Assembly: GCF_017303375.1 (NCBI RefSeq)
Contig: NZ_JAFKOH010000012.1
Coordinates: forward strand, 60,561 to 124,560
Source: Bacillus sp. NTK074B
GTDB taxonomy: Bacteria > Bacillota > Bacilli > Bacillales > Bacillaceae_B
Reading direction: 5' to 3'
Length of the DNA: 64,000 nt
Below, in pieces: positions 25,293-33,473 of this stretch. Numbering within the stretch: position 1 is the first letter of the stretch; every line of letters begins with the position of its first letter. Both the position numbers and the translations under genes were made by a program. A model generated the notes under the pieces. The model did no database searches. It saw only the letters and a program-made list of their open reading frames with translations, and was not told the origin of the DNA.

Positions 25293-26759
25293 ATGGAACG
25301 GTTTGACAGCCATCTAAAAAAGAATTTGTTGCATATTCACAAGAATGTCTACCTATCTAAAAGCGATGAACAATATCATGAAAAGATCCTTCGCTATCAT
25401 GATGCGTCCTCTCCGGAAGCCCATTATCTTCTTGGACAAAAAATGGAACAAAAAGGGCTCTTGGTCAAGGCATATAAACATTATCAGGCCGCATCCGGGG
25501 TGTATTCCCCTTATTACTTTAAAGCCAAACAGGCATGCAGGCTCCTTGAGGATCAAATGAGCGGGGATATGGGACAAGTTCAGAAACCGGAAAAGGCCGT
25601 TCTTCCCTTTTATGTAAAGGTCATCTTATGCATGCTTGTTTTCATCAACGTGTGTTTATTGATTCTGCTATTTTTATTTCCTTCATTGAGTAGTACCATC
25701 TCATCCAGCCTGAAGGTGTGGAGCACCGGAACAAATGTCGTATATGAAACGGAAGAATTTCCTTACGTCATGTACTTCCCGACAGACACTCCAAAGGATG
25801 AAATCGAACAAACCCTCCATGACGAATCGATCCGTCTCGGCAAGGATGTTAAGAACAAGACCATCCTCATTTATGGTGTGACAACGACTGATCCGAAGCT
25901 TTCCTTAACAGTCCTTCCGTTAAAAAGCGAATCGGTCAGGGAAAGTTCCTTCGTAAAGGCAGAATACAATTCAACGTTGAACGAACCCGTGAAGATCCGT
26001 TTTTTTGATCAAAGCAAGGCAGCATCAGCAATCGATCCTTATCCCCTTCAATTGATCGGTGCCAATTTAGTCCGAACTGCCTTGCAGTCTTATATGGAGG
26101 ACAAGGGGTCTCCTCCAGAAAGCCTCGATCAACTGGTCTCAGATTACCCGGACAATTATCTGAGCTTCATCCCAAACGAGTTCATGACTGGTTCAAACGT
26201 TATTTCCAATCGTTTTTCAGGTGAGGGTGGATGGGTGTACAATCAGGAAGCAGAAACCCTTGCCGATATGTTCTATCCAAATATCACTGACCCTTCACCG
26301 ATTCCCTTCAGCCCCGTGAAAGTAGACATCAACAAACGAACATTTTCCCTCGTTGTCAAAGTCCCGCCGTACGTTGTCTCGTCATACTCAATCGGGATTG
26401 GAAAGCACGACTCCACTCCCACAGGTCATTTCCCAATACGAAATCGTGTCCTGAAGCCATCAGGAGAACATCCCGGAATGTTCGGTTCCGCTGCTCTTGG
26501 TATGGGGGACATCGCCATCCACGGGACCCTTGACGAAACGTCCATCGGAAATTCCTTGTCACACGGATGTATCCGCCTGGTGAATCCAGACATGGAAGGA
26601 ATCTTTGACTTTGTTCCTAAAGGAACGGTTGTGACAATAGATAACAAAGCGCAGGCTGGTGATTTGAAACCTATGACGAACAGCCTGGATCCGCTATACC
26701 CTGTTGAACGTCCGGAAAATAAACAATCTACGACGACCATATTTGATTGGGCGGGGTAA
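25293..26759 (+). CDS. Membrane-anchored L,D-transpeptidase (YkuD domain)
   Basis: A 488-residue protein; ATG at 25293 follows GAGGAGGGG. The first 100 residues are cytoplasmic and helical with a TPR-like pair (EAHYLLGQKMEQKGLLVKAY), then one membrane helix at about 108-130. The outside part has a region of unknown fold and, from about residue 350, a YkuD domain with the catalytic signature IHGTLDETSIGNSLSHGCIR (His and Cys). These enzymes make 3-3 cross-links in peptidoglycan or attach proteins to it. The cytoplasmic N-terminal part fused to a YkuD domain is less common than the LysM-YkuD form in Bacillus. Probably monocistronic. Confidence 0.9.
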   Translation: MERFDSHLKKNLLHIHKNVYLSKSDEQYHEKILRYHDASSPEAHYLLGQKMEQKGLLVKAYKHYQAASGVYSPYYFKAKQACRLLEDQMSGDMGQVQKPEKAVLPFYVKVILCMLVFINVCLLILLFLFPSLSSTISSSLKVWSTGTNVVYETEEFPYVMYFPTDTPKDEIEQTLHDESIRLGKDVKNKTILIYGVTTTDPKLSLTVLPLKSESVRESSFVKAEYNSTLNEPVKIRFFDQSKAASAIDPYPLQLIGANLVRTALQSYMEDKGSPPESLDQLVSDYPDNYLSFIPNEFMTGSNVISNRFSGEGGWVYNQEAETLADMFYPNITDPSPIPFSPVKVDINKRTFSLVVKVPPYVVSSYSIGIGKHDSTPTGHFPIRNRVLKPSGEHPGMFGSAALGMGDIAIHGTLDETSIGNSLSHGCIRLVNPDMEGIFDFVPKGTVVTIDNKAQAGDLKPMTNSLDPLYPVERPENKQSTTTIFDWAG

Positions 26760-26785
26760 GGGGAAACAGTCGAGAGACAGAAGCC

Positions 26786-26816
26786 AAAGACCAAACTCTA
26801 TTGATTTGGTCTTTTT
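26786..26816 (+). terminator. Terminator of the L,D-transpeptidase gene
   Basis: AAAGACCAAA (26786-26795) pairs with TTTGGTCTTT (26805-26814), then T. Confidence 0.85.
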
Positions 26817-26819
26817 CGC

Positions 26820-27160
26820 ATTGAAGGCAGACTCTATTCACTCTCCTGGATCAGGAGATAAAATTACCAGGAAAGAGGTTTTACGTTTTAAAGTATGAGA
26901 ATTCATGTAGAAATTCTCGTATTGAGATTACTAGACTGATAGAAATTTTTTCATCCGGACTAAGATATAGGTTACATTGAAAAACTTTGCACCTTGGTAA
27001 CCAAACCTTGTGGTCACGAAAAAGGACATACAGTCAGTACATTAATTGGGATATAACATCAATTTTCCTTAATCCCATCTTTGAAGCTTTTTAAAGAAGA
27101 TCAACAGGGAGCGGTTCCAGCGTGTCCTGTTTGTTTTTACCTTTTTTAAGGAGGACATAC
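26820..27160. other. Long untranslated stretch before the MFS gene
   Basis: No convincing gene. Some local pairings are visible, for example GGTTAC (near 26971) with GTAACC (near 26998), so part of it could be a structured leader of the following transcript, but no known riboswitch class was recognised. Confidence 0.3.
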
Positions 27161-27163
27161 TGT

Positions 27164-27229
27164 TTGAAAATATTTTATGGTATGATGATTAAATTGTTTG
27201 CCCATTCATTCCAATTGGTATTCATCTAA
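27164..27229 (+). CDS. Possible 21-residue leader peptide
   Basis: TTG at 27164 follows AAGGAGG (27148-27154) by nine bases and opens a 21-codon frame, MKIFYGMMIKLFAHSFQLVF plus I, ending at TAA 15 bases before the ATG of the MFS exporter. The near-ideal ribosome binding site has no other start to serve. Leader peptides in front of drug exporters can control them by ribosome stalling; this is only inferred from position. Confidence 0.4.
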   Translation: MKIFYGMMIKLFAHSFQLVFI

Positions 27230-27243
27230 GAAAAGAGGTAAGT

Positions 27244-28437
27244 ATGAAAGAAACGGCATTATCCAAACAACATTGGTTTCTCATCTTTACACTTACATTA
27301 TTAACATTTGTTCTCGGGACAAGCGAATTTGTCATCGTCGGGATTTTAACGGAGATTTCTTCCAGTCTCCATATAACGAATGCAAAAGCAGGAACCCTCG
27401 TTTCCGCCTTTGCCATTACATTTGCCATCGCCACCCCCATCGTGATGTCTGCAACAAGTCATTTTCCTAAACGGAAATGGATGTTATTCCTGATCGGGTC
27501 ATTCATCGTTTTGAATGCTCTATGTGTGATTTCCACAAGCTACGTCATGCTCATGGCTCTACGAATGCTTACAGCCATTGTGACAGGAGTATTGATCTCC
27601 CTTGCCATGACCATTGCCAGTGAAGCCATTCCCGTCACGAAACGGGGAGTCGCCATCTCATTCGTTTTCGGCGGATTCACCATGGCCAACGTGGTTGGAG
27701 TACCGATCGGCACGGTCATTGCCGAATGGTACAGCTGGCACGGCACATTTCTATTAACAACGTTACTTGGTGTAGTGGCCTTTGTGGCATCTTTCTTGAA
27801 TTTACCGAGTAAGCTGAGTCAATACCGCAGCTCCATGCGCGATCAATTCTCGTTATTGACCCACCCGCGCATACTGATGGCCTTCTTCATTCCATCCCTT
27901 GGGTTCGGTGCAACCTATGCGGTATTTACGTATCTTGTTCCCATCCTGAATATGATGGAAGCCCCGGGCAGCTCCATCAGCTTAATCTTATTCGCCTACG
28001 GTTTCATCTCGATCTTCAGTAACATCCTTGCAGGGAAGATCGCGAGTCACAATCCCATAGGAAGGCTTCGATTCGTATTCCTGATCCAGGCGTTGGTCCT
28101 GTTCGCCCTGTACTTTACGACGGATCATTTCATTATCGGTTTAGTCAATATCGGTTTGATGTCCCTGATGGCCATCCTCCTGACGACATCAACCCAGCTC
28201 TACTTGATTGATCTTGCCGGGGTGTATCAGCCAAAAGCGACGGGACTTGCCGCTTCCCTGATGCCCGTTGCAAGCAATGTCGGGATTGCCATGGGATCCG
28301 CACTCGGCGGTATCGTCTATCATCAAGGACCCTTGATGAATGTGACGCTGGTGGGTGGAGTTGTGGCCATATGTGCGAGTCTGCTGACGTTCTTGAGTTA
28401 TAGGCTGGATCAGAAGCAGGGAACTGTGGCACAATGA
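27244..28437 (+). CDS. MFS exporter, DHA1 family (AraJ/PbuE-like)
   Basis: A 397-residue transporter with 12 membrane segments. The N-terminal half has FVLGTSEFVIVGILTEISSS in helix 1, a pattern of the DHA1 drug/purine/arabinose efflux branch, and RMLTAIVTGVLISLAMTIAS in helix 4 to 5; GGFTMANVVGVPIGTVIAEW is the motif C region typical of antiporters. It probably exports a small molecule by proton antiport; the substrate is unknown. AGAGGTAAGT precedes the ATG and a possible leader peptide lies just upstream. A bidirectional terminator follows. Confidence 0.88.
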   Translation: MKETALSKQHWFLIFTLTLLTFVLGTSEFVIVGILTEISSSLHITNAKAGTLVSAFAITFAIATPIVMSATSHFPKRKWMLFLIGSFIVLNALCVISTSYVMLMALRMLTAIVTGVLISLAMTIASEAIPVTKRGVAISFVFGGFTMANVVGVPIGTVIAEWYSWHGTFLLTTLLGVVAFVASFLNLPSKLSQYRSSMRDQFSLLTHPRILMAFFIPSLGFGATYAVFTYLVPILNMMEAPGSSISLILFAYGFISIFSNILAGKIASHNPIGRLRFVFLIQALVLFALYFTTDHFIIGLVNIGLMSLMAILLTTSTQLYLIDLAGVYQPKATGLAASLMPVASNVGIAMGSALGGIVYHQGPLMNVTLVGGVVAICASLLTFLSYRLDQKQGTVAQ

Positions 28438-28442
28438 GCATA

Positions 28443-28476
28443 AAAAAGGTTCTGATCCGTTGATCAGAACCTTTTT
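28443..28476. terminator. Bidirectional terminator
   Basis: AAAAAGGTTCTGATC (28443-28457) pairs with GATCAGAACCTTTTT (28462-28476). It separates the MFS gene from the convergent HAAS-domain gene. Confidence 0.9.
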
Positions 28477-28477
28477 G

Positions 28478-29467
28478 TCATTTATACGCTTTTTTAAATC
28501 CTTCGTAGCTGTTGATGACCGCAGATACCAACAGGGCAACCGAGATGGTGAGGTATAGCCACTGGAAGTTGAGGGATTCGTTTAAGCTTGCCTGTATCCT
28601 ATCCATAAATTCAGGATTCAACAGATCCATATTCCTGAACATAAACATAAAAGCAGCAACTGGAATGAGCTGAAATACTGCATTGACGACAGCAAGCTTT
28701 CTTGTCCAGACACCCGCTTTCCATTTCCTAAGAAGCAGGAAGATTTCCAGGACAACCAAGAACGCCACCAACGGCCAGTATCCATTAAGGACATCCTGAT
28801 CAAGGATGGGGGTGAACGCTCTACCATTGTCACCCTTTTCATATATTCCCAGTATAGTCGAAGCTTTCACATAACAGGTTGACCAAATAACCGTCCAAAT
28901 CAACCCTCCGAAAATCTCCTTTTTGGAAATACGTTTTTCTTTAGGGATATATGGGATGTCTTTTAAATCATCAGGACCCCACTCCTTGCCTTTGATGGTG
29001 AGCGGTGCTTGGCTGTCAGTGATAACGGTCCGTTCGATGACTGCAAACGTAACGGTGAGCCAAAAGAAGACCTGTATTCCCGTACTGATGACCTCCACAA
29101 CCCCATTTCCTGCTATGGATAGGAAGATCTCAATGGGACTGGACTTCCCTGAGTAGTCCAAAACGGATGAAGCGGCTAATACGATAAACGTAATGGCTGC
29201 AGAAATCGGAAGGATGATTTTCAACAGCGTGATATAAAGGTCATAATATCTCGGTCCGATCAGATGCATCGGCTTTTCTTGATAATTCGAAGCCAAAACA
29301 GCAGGGTCCCCAAGTGAAACCAGCACCTCTCTCACATCATCTTCTGTATAATCCTCCGGCAGCATATCTTCAATCGAGGATTTCAATTCCAGGGCTATAT
29401 CCTCCCGATTCTTCTCGGGCAGCCTTCGCATCACTTCTTGAATATAAAGATCAACAAGCTTCATCAT
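28478..29467 (-). CDS. HAAS-domain membrane protein
   Basis: A 329-residue protein. The first 65 residues form a HAAS-type domain (VDLYIQEVMRRLPEKNREDI, ALELKSSIEDM, VREVLVSLGDPAVLASNYQE), found next to PadR regulators and thought to sense or transmit a signal at the membrane. The rest holds about six membrane helices separated by a cytoplasmic loop with GPDDLKDIPYIPKEKRISKK. It overlaps the PadR-family gene by four bases and must be co-expressed with it. No enzymatic motif is visible. Such PadR-HAAS pairs are common in Firmicutes, but their physiological role is poorly defined. Confidence 0.85.
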   Translation of the reverse strand: MMKLVDLYIQEVMRRLPEKNREDIALELKSSIEDMLPEDYTEDDVREVLVSLGDPAVLASNYQEKPMHLIGPRYYDLYITLLKIILPISAAITFIVLAASSVLDYSGKSSPIEIFLSIAGNGVVEVISTGIQVFFWLTVTFAVIERTVITDSQAPLTIKGKEWGPDDLKDIPYIPKEKRISKKEIFGGLIWTVIWSTCYVKASTILGIYEKGDNGRAFTPILDQDVLNGYWPLVAFLVVLEIFLLLRKWKAGVWTRKLAVVNAVFQLIPVAAFMFMFRNMDLLNPEFMDRIQASLNESLNFQWLYLTISVALLVSAVINSYEGFKKAYK

Positions 29468-29802
29468 TCCTCTTCCTCCCTAAATAATATCGCCAATTCC
29501 CCGTACATCTTTTCCCACTCCGCTTTTAACTGTGCCAGGATCTCGGCTCCATATGCACTCAATACGTAATACCTTCTCGGCCGGCTTTCGGTCCTGTCCC
29601 AGCTGCTTGTGACCAATTCTTGTTTCTCCAAACGCCTCAGAAGCGGATAAAGTGTACTCTGCTCCATTGATATCCCGCTTTTCTCCAGTAATTGCACAAG
29701 GGAGTACCCATACTGCGGAGTCCGCAATTGACTCAACACGGCCAGGGTCAATGTTCCCCTCCGCAGTTCCGTCGTCAAAGATGACAATAGTGACTTATTC
29801 AT
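29464..29802 (-). CDS. PadR-family transcriptional regulator
   Basis: A 112-residue winged-helix protein: LRRGTLTLAVLSQLRTPQYG, YSLVQLLEKSGISMEQSTLY, PLLRRLEKQELVTSSWDRTE, SRPRRYYVLSAYGAEILAQL. This is the compact PadR form with a C-terminal dimer helix. It probably represses its own operon through the imperfect tandem dyads upstream (29825-29876) and responds to an unknown signal tied to the HAAS membrane protein. Overlap with the partner is ATGA. Confidence 0.92.
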   Translation of the reverse strand: MNKSLLSSLTTELRRGTLTLAVLSQLRTPQYGYSLVQLLEKSGISMEQSTLYPLLRRLEKQELVTSSWDRTESRPRRYYVLSAYGAEILAQLKAEWEKMYGELAILFREEEE

Positions 29803-29824
29803 TTGTTCACCTCTTAGAATGTTT

Positions 29825-29876
29825 ATACTGTGTGTCGTACACTATATGCTTTATACTATGTATCATACACTATGGA
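29825..29876. promoter_or_regulatory. Two tandem 24-bp half-repeats, probable PadR operator
   Basis: Repeat 1 at 29825-29848 and repeat 2 at 29853-29876 (offset 28 bases) both read ATACTRTGTRTCRTACACTA with few differences; each holds a GTGT/ACAC-type dyad. They lie 22 bases upstream of the PadR gene. Confidence 0.5.
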
Positions 29877-30031
29877 CGTGTATGTAAGAAAGATAAATTT
29901 TGTTAAAATCTAGGAATGTTTAGTGCTTAGGTATTCGAATTGCTCGCATTATGTTAACTGAATGAGGAAAAGGTGGCCTGCCTGGTTCTATTTTACCTTT
30001 TTATTCCATTTCAGCTGAAAACAGGCTTGGA

Positions 30032-30104
30032 TTGCGTCATTTTCCGGGTATATTGCGTCATTTCTAAAATATTTGCGTCATTTCGCCCCGTGATTGCGTC
30101 ATTA
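30032..30104. repeat. Four direct repeats of TTGCGTCATT, about 21-bp period
   Basis: TTGCGTCATTT at 30032, 30053 and 30073, and TTGCGTCATTA at 30094. Spacings are 21, 20 and 21 bases, two helical turns. Spacer sequences differ. They stand in the 400-base gap between the PadR operator and the decayed oxidase fragment, where there is no other gene. Confidence 0.8.
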
Positions 30105-30201
30105 TTTCGCTTATTGCTTATTTTTACATATATTGGATATTTATCCCTATCTATGCAATGTCAAATGTAAATAGGACTCCATAAGAGTCCCTTTTCAACT
30201 A

Positions 30202-30477
30202 TTATCTCAGGCCCTGAGGAAACCGGAACACGTGAAACGGATCGTATTTCCGATTCACACGCTCCAGCCTCTTCACATTGTCCCCAAAATTCTCCGTTTC
30301 ATAGTTTCTCAGCTTACTGATTGGAAAGTTCACCCCTGAACCTTCCGTTATGCTTTTGATATAGCCAAAGCGCTTCCGCAACAGAATCTTCTGTCCGTAC
30401 TGACTGAATACCCATGATGTACCTGGCATCCCTGTAATAGAAAGATCATTGAGTGAAGAGAGGTTTGGGTTCCGAAA
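30202..30477 (-). pseudogene. C-terminal remnant of a berberine bridge-type FAD oxidase
   Basis: A minus-strand frame of about 75-90 codons whose last 40 residues, NFPISKLRNYETENFGDNVK then RLERVNRKYDPFHVFRFPQG, are the C-terminal berberine (BBE) domain of FAD-linked oxidases such as B. subtilis YgaK/YvdP. The FAD-binding domain (some 350 residues) is missing; upstream sequence runs straight into the terminator of the YiaAB gene and has no ribosome binding site. It is therefore a decayed gene fragment, not a small gene. Confidence 0.75.
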
Positions 30478-30496
30478 AGAAACTAAAACGACTAAG

Positions 30497-30525
30497 GGCA
30501 GTACTGCAAGCAGTACCGACCCTCA
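30497..30525 (-). terminator. Terminator of the YiaAB-family gene
   Basis: GTACTGC/GCAGTAC stem with outer GGG/CCC pairs; TTAGTCGTTTTAGTTT follows on the minus strand. Moderate match. Confidence 0.6.
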
Positions 30526-30528
30526 TGA

Positions 30529-30999
30529 TCAATCTTTATCCCTGGCCACCTGTGTATCACGGATATTTTTCTGAATCGTGATGGCAGCAAATAGACTAAG
30601 AACAAATGACATGGCATAAAACCCTTTTTCACTCAAAATGATGCTTCCTGCATTATAAAGACCTATGGCCATCAAGGAAATTGAGACAATGACGGCGAAC
30701 CAGCTGAGTCCGTAATAGATACCGGAAACAGGAACATCCTCTTCCTTATCTCTCACCGCTTTTTGCAAAGATACAGCTGCGTAAAGACCGAATACCAATA
30801 CGGCAAAGTAATACCCTTTTTCATTCAGCTCCATTCCCGCATTGAACAAACCGATCAGATAAGCAGAAGCACCTACTACCAAGGCCGCCCAGCTTGCCCC
30901 TTTAAAAGCCCCCGTCGGTTCCCCTTCTTTTCTCTCTACCTTAATCTTCGGTTTCTTATCCTCGTTCTTCATTAACGGATTTTCATTGTAATCAGACAT
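30529..30999 (-). CDS. YiaAB two-helix domain membrane protein
   Basis: A 156-residue protein with two copies of the YiaA/YiaB two-helix domain: residues about 33-85 (SWAALVVGASAYLIGLFNAG, EKGYYFAVLVFGLYAAVSLQ) and 92-147 (SWFAVIVSISLMAIGLYNAG, EKGFYAMSFVLSLFAAITIQ). The copies are clearly duplicates of one another, including the shared GLYNAG/GLFNAG and EKG(Y/F)Y segments and the Q-K-x-x-R-D end. Four membrane helices, a charged N-terminal 30 residues. Function unknown; family members are inner membrane proteins sometimes linked to inhibitor or stress responses. A likely TATAAT lies upstream near 31050. Confidence 0.88.
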   Translation of the reverse strand: MSDYNENPLMKNEDKKPKIKVERKEGEPTGAFKGASWAALVVGASAYLIGLFNAGMELNEKGYYFAVLVFGLYAAVSLQKAVRDKEEDVPVSGIYYGLSWFAVIVSISLMAIGLYNAGSIILSEKGFYAMSFVLSLFAAITIQKNIRDTQVARDKD

Positions 31000-31299
31000 T
31001 GACCGCTCCCCTTTACTGTCGTAAATTGCATTCCTCTACAAAAAATATTATAACAATTTTTTACAGAATATACTTACATTTATTTTAAAGACTCTGGTTT
31101 ATCCATATTCTTCAAGATTATAGGAATGATATACTTCAAATATTTCCCTTACATCAAAACGTCCCGTTCCCTTGCACTTTTTTCTTATTACCATTAAAGT
31201 ATATACTGGTTGGAATCCATCTTGAATGGATAAAACTGAAGTAGATTACTTTTTAATTTTGGGAACGGGTTTCCCTGAAGGAAAGGGTTTAAATAGAGT

Positions 31300-32295
31300 A
31301 TGAAAGATAATTTTTGGCATGAGTTACCTCGGCCGTTCTTTATTCTGGCACCGATGGAAGCCGTGACCGATGTGGTTTTCCGTCATGTTGTCAGTGAAGC
31401 GGCGAGACCTGACGTGTTTTTCACAGAGTTTACAAATACAGAAAGCTACTGTCATCCGAAAGGAAAGGACAGCGTACGCGGGCGTCTGACGTTCACGGAT
31501 GACGAACAGCCGCTTGTCGCCCATATATGGGGGGATAAGCCAGAGTACTTCCGACAAATGAGTATCGGGATGGCCGAAATGGGCTTCCGGGGTATCGATA
31601 TCAATATGGGCTGCCCTGTGCATAATGTCGCAGCCAACGGGAAAGGCTCCGGCCTGATCCGCCGTCCGGATACGGCAGCGGAACTCATCCAGGCAGCGAA
31701 AGCGGGTGGCCTTCCCGTCAGTGTAAAGACTCGCCTCGGCTATACCAAGGTGGAGGAATGGCACGACTGGCTGAAACACCTGTTGGAACAGGACATCGTC
31801 AATCTCTCCATTCATCTCCGGACGAAAAAGGAAATGAGCGACGTTGATGCTCACTGGGAGCTGATACCTGAAATCAAGAAGCTTCGTGACGAAATTGCTC
31901 CACATACCCTTCTGACCATTAACGGGGACATCCCTGACCGTCAGAAAGGACTGGAACTCACAGAAAAATACGGAGTGGACGGCATCATGATCGGACGTGG
32001 AATCTTCCACAATCCGTTCGCTTTCGAAAAAGAGAAGAAAGAGCACACAAGCGGAGAGCTTCTCGATCTTCTGCGTCTGCAGCTGGATCTTCATGATCAG
32101 TACTCCGAAGAACTTGAGCCGCGTCAGTTCAAACCGCTTCGACGCTTCTTTAAGATCTACGTACGTGGATTCCGTGGAGCCAGTGAACTGAGAAACCGTC
32201 TGATGGAATCAGAAACAACGGATGAAGTCCGGTCCCTGCTTGATGAGTATGCAGATCGAGTGAAAGAAGATGAAGGTTTTTCAGTAACGAAGTAA
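31300..32295 (+). CDS. tRNA-dihydrouridine synthase (Dus family)
   Basis: A 331-residue FMN enzyme that reduces uridine to dihydrouridine in tRNA D-loops. The N-terminal [17 protein letters not shown], the catalytic Cys in [26 protein letters not shown], and phosphate-binding NGDIPD and [16 protein letters not shown] are Dus signatures. The C-terminal helical domain binds tRNA. The sequence belongs to the same general branch as DusC-like proteins rather than to the DusB-type ortholog usual beside folate genes; it would be an additional copy in a Bacillus. Alone in its transcript. The start ATG at 31300 follows a GAAGGAAAGGG region at a rather long distance. Confidence 0.9.
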   Translation: MKDNFWHELPRPFFILAPMEAVTDVVFRHVVSEAARPDVFFTEFTNTESYCHPKGKDSVRGRLTFTDDEQPLVAHIWGDKPEYFRQMSIGMAEMGFRGIDINMGCPVHNVAANGKGSGLIRRPDTAAELIQAAKAGGLPVSVKTRLGYTKVEEWHDWLKHLLEQDIVNLSIHLRTKKEMSDVDAHWELIPEIKKLRDEIAPHTLLTINGDIPDRQKGLELTEKYGVDGIMIGRGIFHNPFAFEKEKKEHTSGELLDLLRLQLDLHDQYSEELEPRQFKPLRRFFKIYVRGFRGASELRNRLMESETTDEVRSLLDEYADRVKEDEGFSVTK

Positions 32296-32382
32296 AGACT
32301 ATACAAGGTAGAGAGGGGAGCCTCAATGCTTTTCTCTCTATCTTTCATTAGCATCATATTCAACGTTTCACAAACCCCATTA

Positions 32383-32433
32383 AAAAAAGAGCATGTCCTG
32401 TACCACATAAAACAGCAAGAAACATGCACTCTT
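32383..32433 (-). terminator. Terminator of the Gfo/Idh/MocA gene
   Basis: AAGAGCATGT (32387-32396) pairs with ACATGCACTCTT (32422-32433) with one bulge; seven T follow on the minus strand. The loop is long. Confidence 0.65.
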
Positions 32434-32441
32434 AACGTTCT

Positions 32442-33422
32442 CTACTTCCCTACAATCCTATCCATCACCCAGTTCGTCCGCGCCCCGGAATCTCCCCTAC
32501 CCGAACATTCCCCGCCATCGCCGGTTAACTCTTTCACGATCGTTTCTACTAAAGGCTGATGTACATGCATGGGACGTTCAAAACTCCACTCTTCTTTTCC
32601 TTCCGATGTCGTCAGCGTGACCGGATCATCCCCAAAAGTAGAAAAGCTGATCTTCCCTTTGCTTCCGACAATTTCATTCCGATCCACATCTTCAAAAGCC
32701 GTGAAACACCACTTTCCGACTCCTTGAACGCCGGAGGTAAATCGATACGTTCCCGTCACAATATCTTCAGCCTCATAATAGCCCGCCTGATTCGAAGCAA
32801 AACCCTTCGCTTCCTGAATGGGACCGAGGAGAAAATCCAGGATGTCAAGGGTATGACTGGCCAAATCAAAAAATAACCCGCCTCCGGCAACATGGGGCTG
32901 AACCCGCCAAGGTAGTTGTTCAGAATCTTTAACATCGTCTCCCGCTTTTTGATATTGGGTTGAGGAGACAAATCGAACGTCACCAATTCTGTTTTGATCC
33001 AGGATTTCTTTTATTTTCAAAAAGCGCTCCTGGCCTCGTCGGTAGTAAGCTACATATAAAGGAACTCCGGCACTCTTACAAGCTGCCACCATGTTTATAC
33101 ATTCCTGATAATTTCGGGCCATCGGTTTCTCTACATAAACCGGCTTACCGGCAGCCGCTACCTTGAGGGTATACTCCATATGGAAGCCTGGAGGCGTGGC
33201 GATATAAACCGCATCCACCTCCGGATCGTTAATCAGAGCATCGGCATCATCGTACCACTTCGGAACCCCATGCCTTTTTGCATAATCCTTTGCAAGTTCC
33301 CCTGTCCTGCGCATGACCGCCACCAGTTCAGAGTGTTCAACCTTTTGAAAAGCCGGTCCACTTTTTCTTTCGGTCACATCTCCGCAGCCGATGATTCCCC
33401 AACGGACTATTTTGTGTGTCAT
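32442..33422 (-). CDS. Gfo/Idh/MocA-family oxidoreductase
   Basis: A 326-residue NAD(P)-dependent oxidoreductase; ATG at 33422 lies nine bases after AGGGGG. The N-terminal Rossmann fold has VRWGIIGCGDVTERKSGPAF, then DAVYIATPPGFH and the signature VYVEKPMARNYQEC with the catalytic Lys. The C-terminal alpha/beta domain has DLASHTLDILDFLLG with the active-site His. Substrates of the family are sugars, inositols or their derivatives; nothing nearby narrows it. Tail SGRGDSGARTNWVMDRI resembles the usual family end. Monocistronic between two oppositely terminated neighbours. Confidence 0.88.
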   Translation of the reverse strand: MTHKIVRWGIIGCGDVTERKSGPAFQKVEHSELVAVMRRTGELAKDYAKRHGVPKWYDDADALINDPEVDAVYIATPPGFHMEYTLKVAAAGKPVYVEKPMARNYQECINMVAACKSAGVPLYVAYYRRGQERFLKIKEILDQNRIGDVRFVSSTQYQKAGDDVKDSEQLPWRVQPHVAGGGLFFDLASHTLDILDFLLGPIQEAKGFASNQAGYYEAEDIVTGTYRFTSGVQGVGKWCFTAFEDVDRNEIVGSKGKISFSTFGDDPVTLTTSEGKEEWSFERPMHVHQPLVETIVKELTGDGGECSGRGDSGARTNWVMDRIVGK

Positions 33423-33473
33423 GACCTGGTTCCCCCTATTGGTTTCATTCTCTTTCCATTGTAACAATGATTT

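Noticed and set aside
31324..32094. 256-residue minus-strand frame opposite the Dus gene
   Set aside because: Fully antisense to a clear enzyme gene, no domain pattern, no ribosome binding site.
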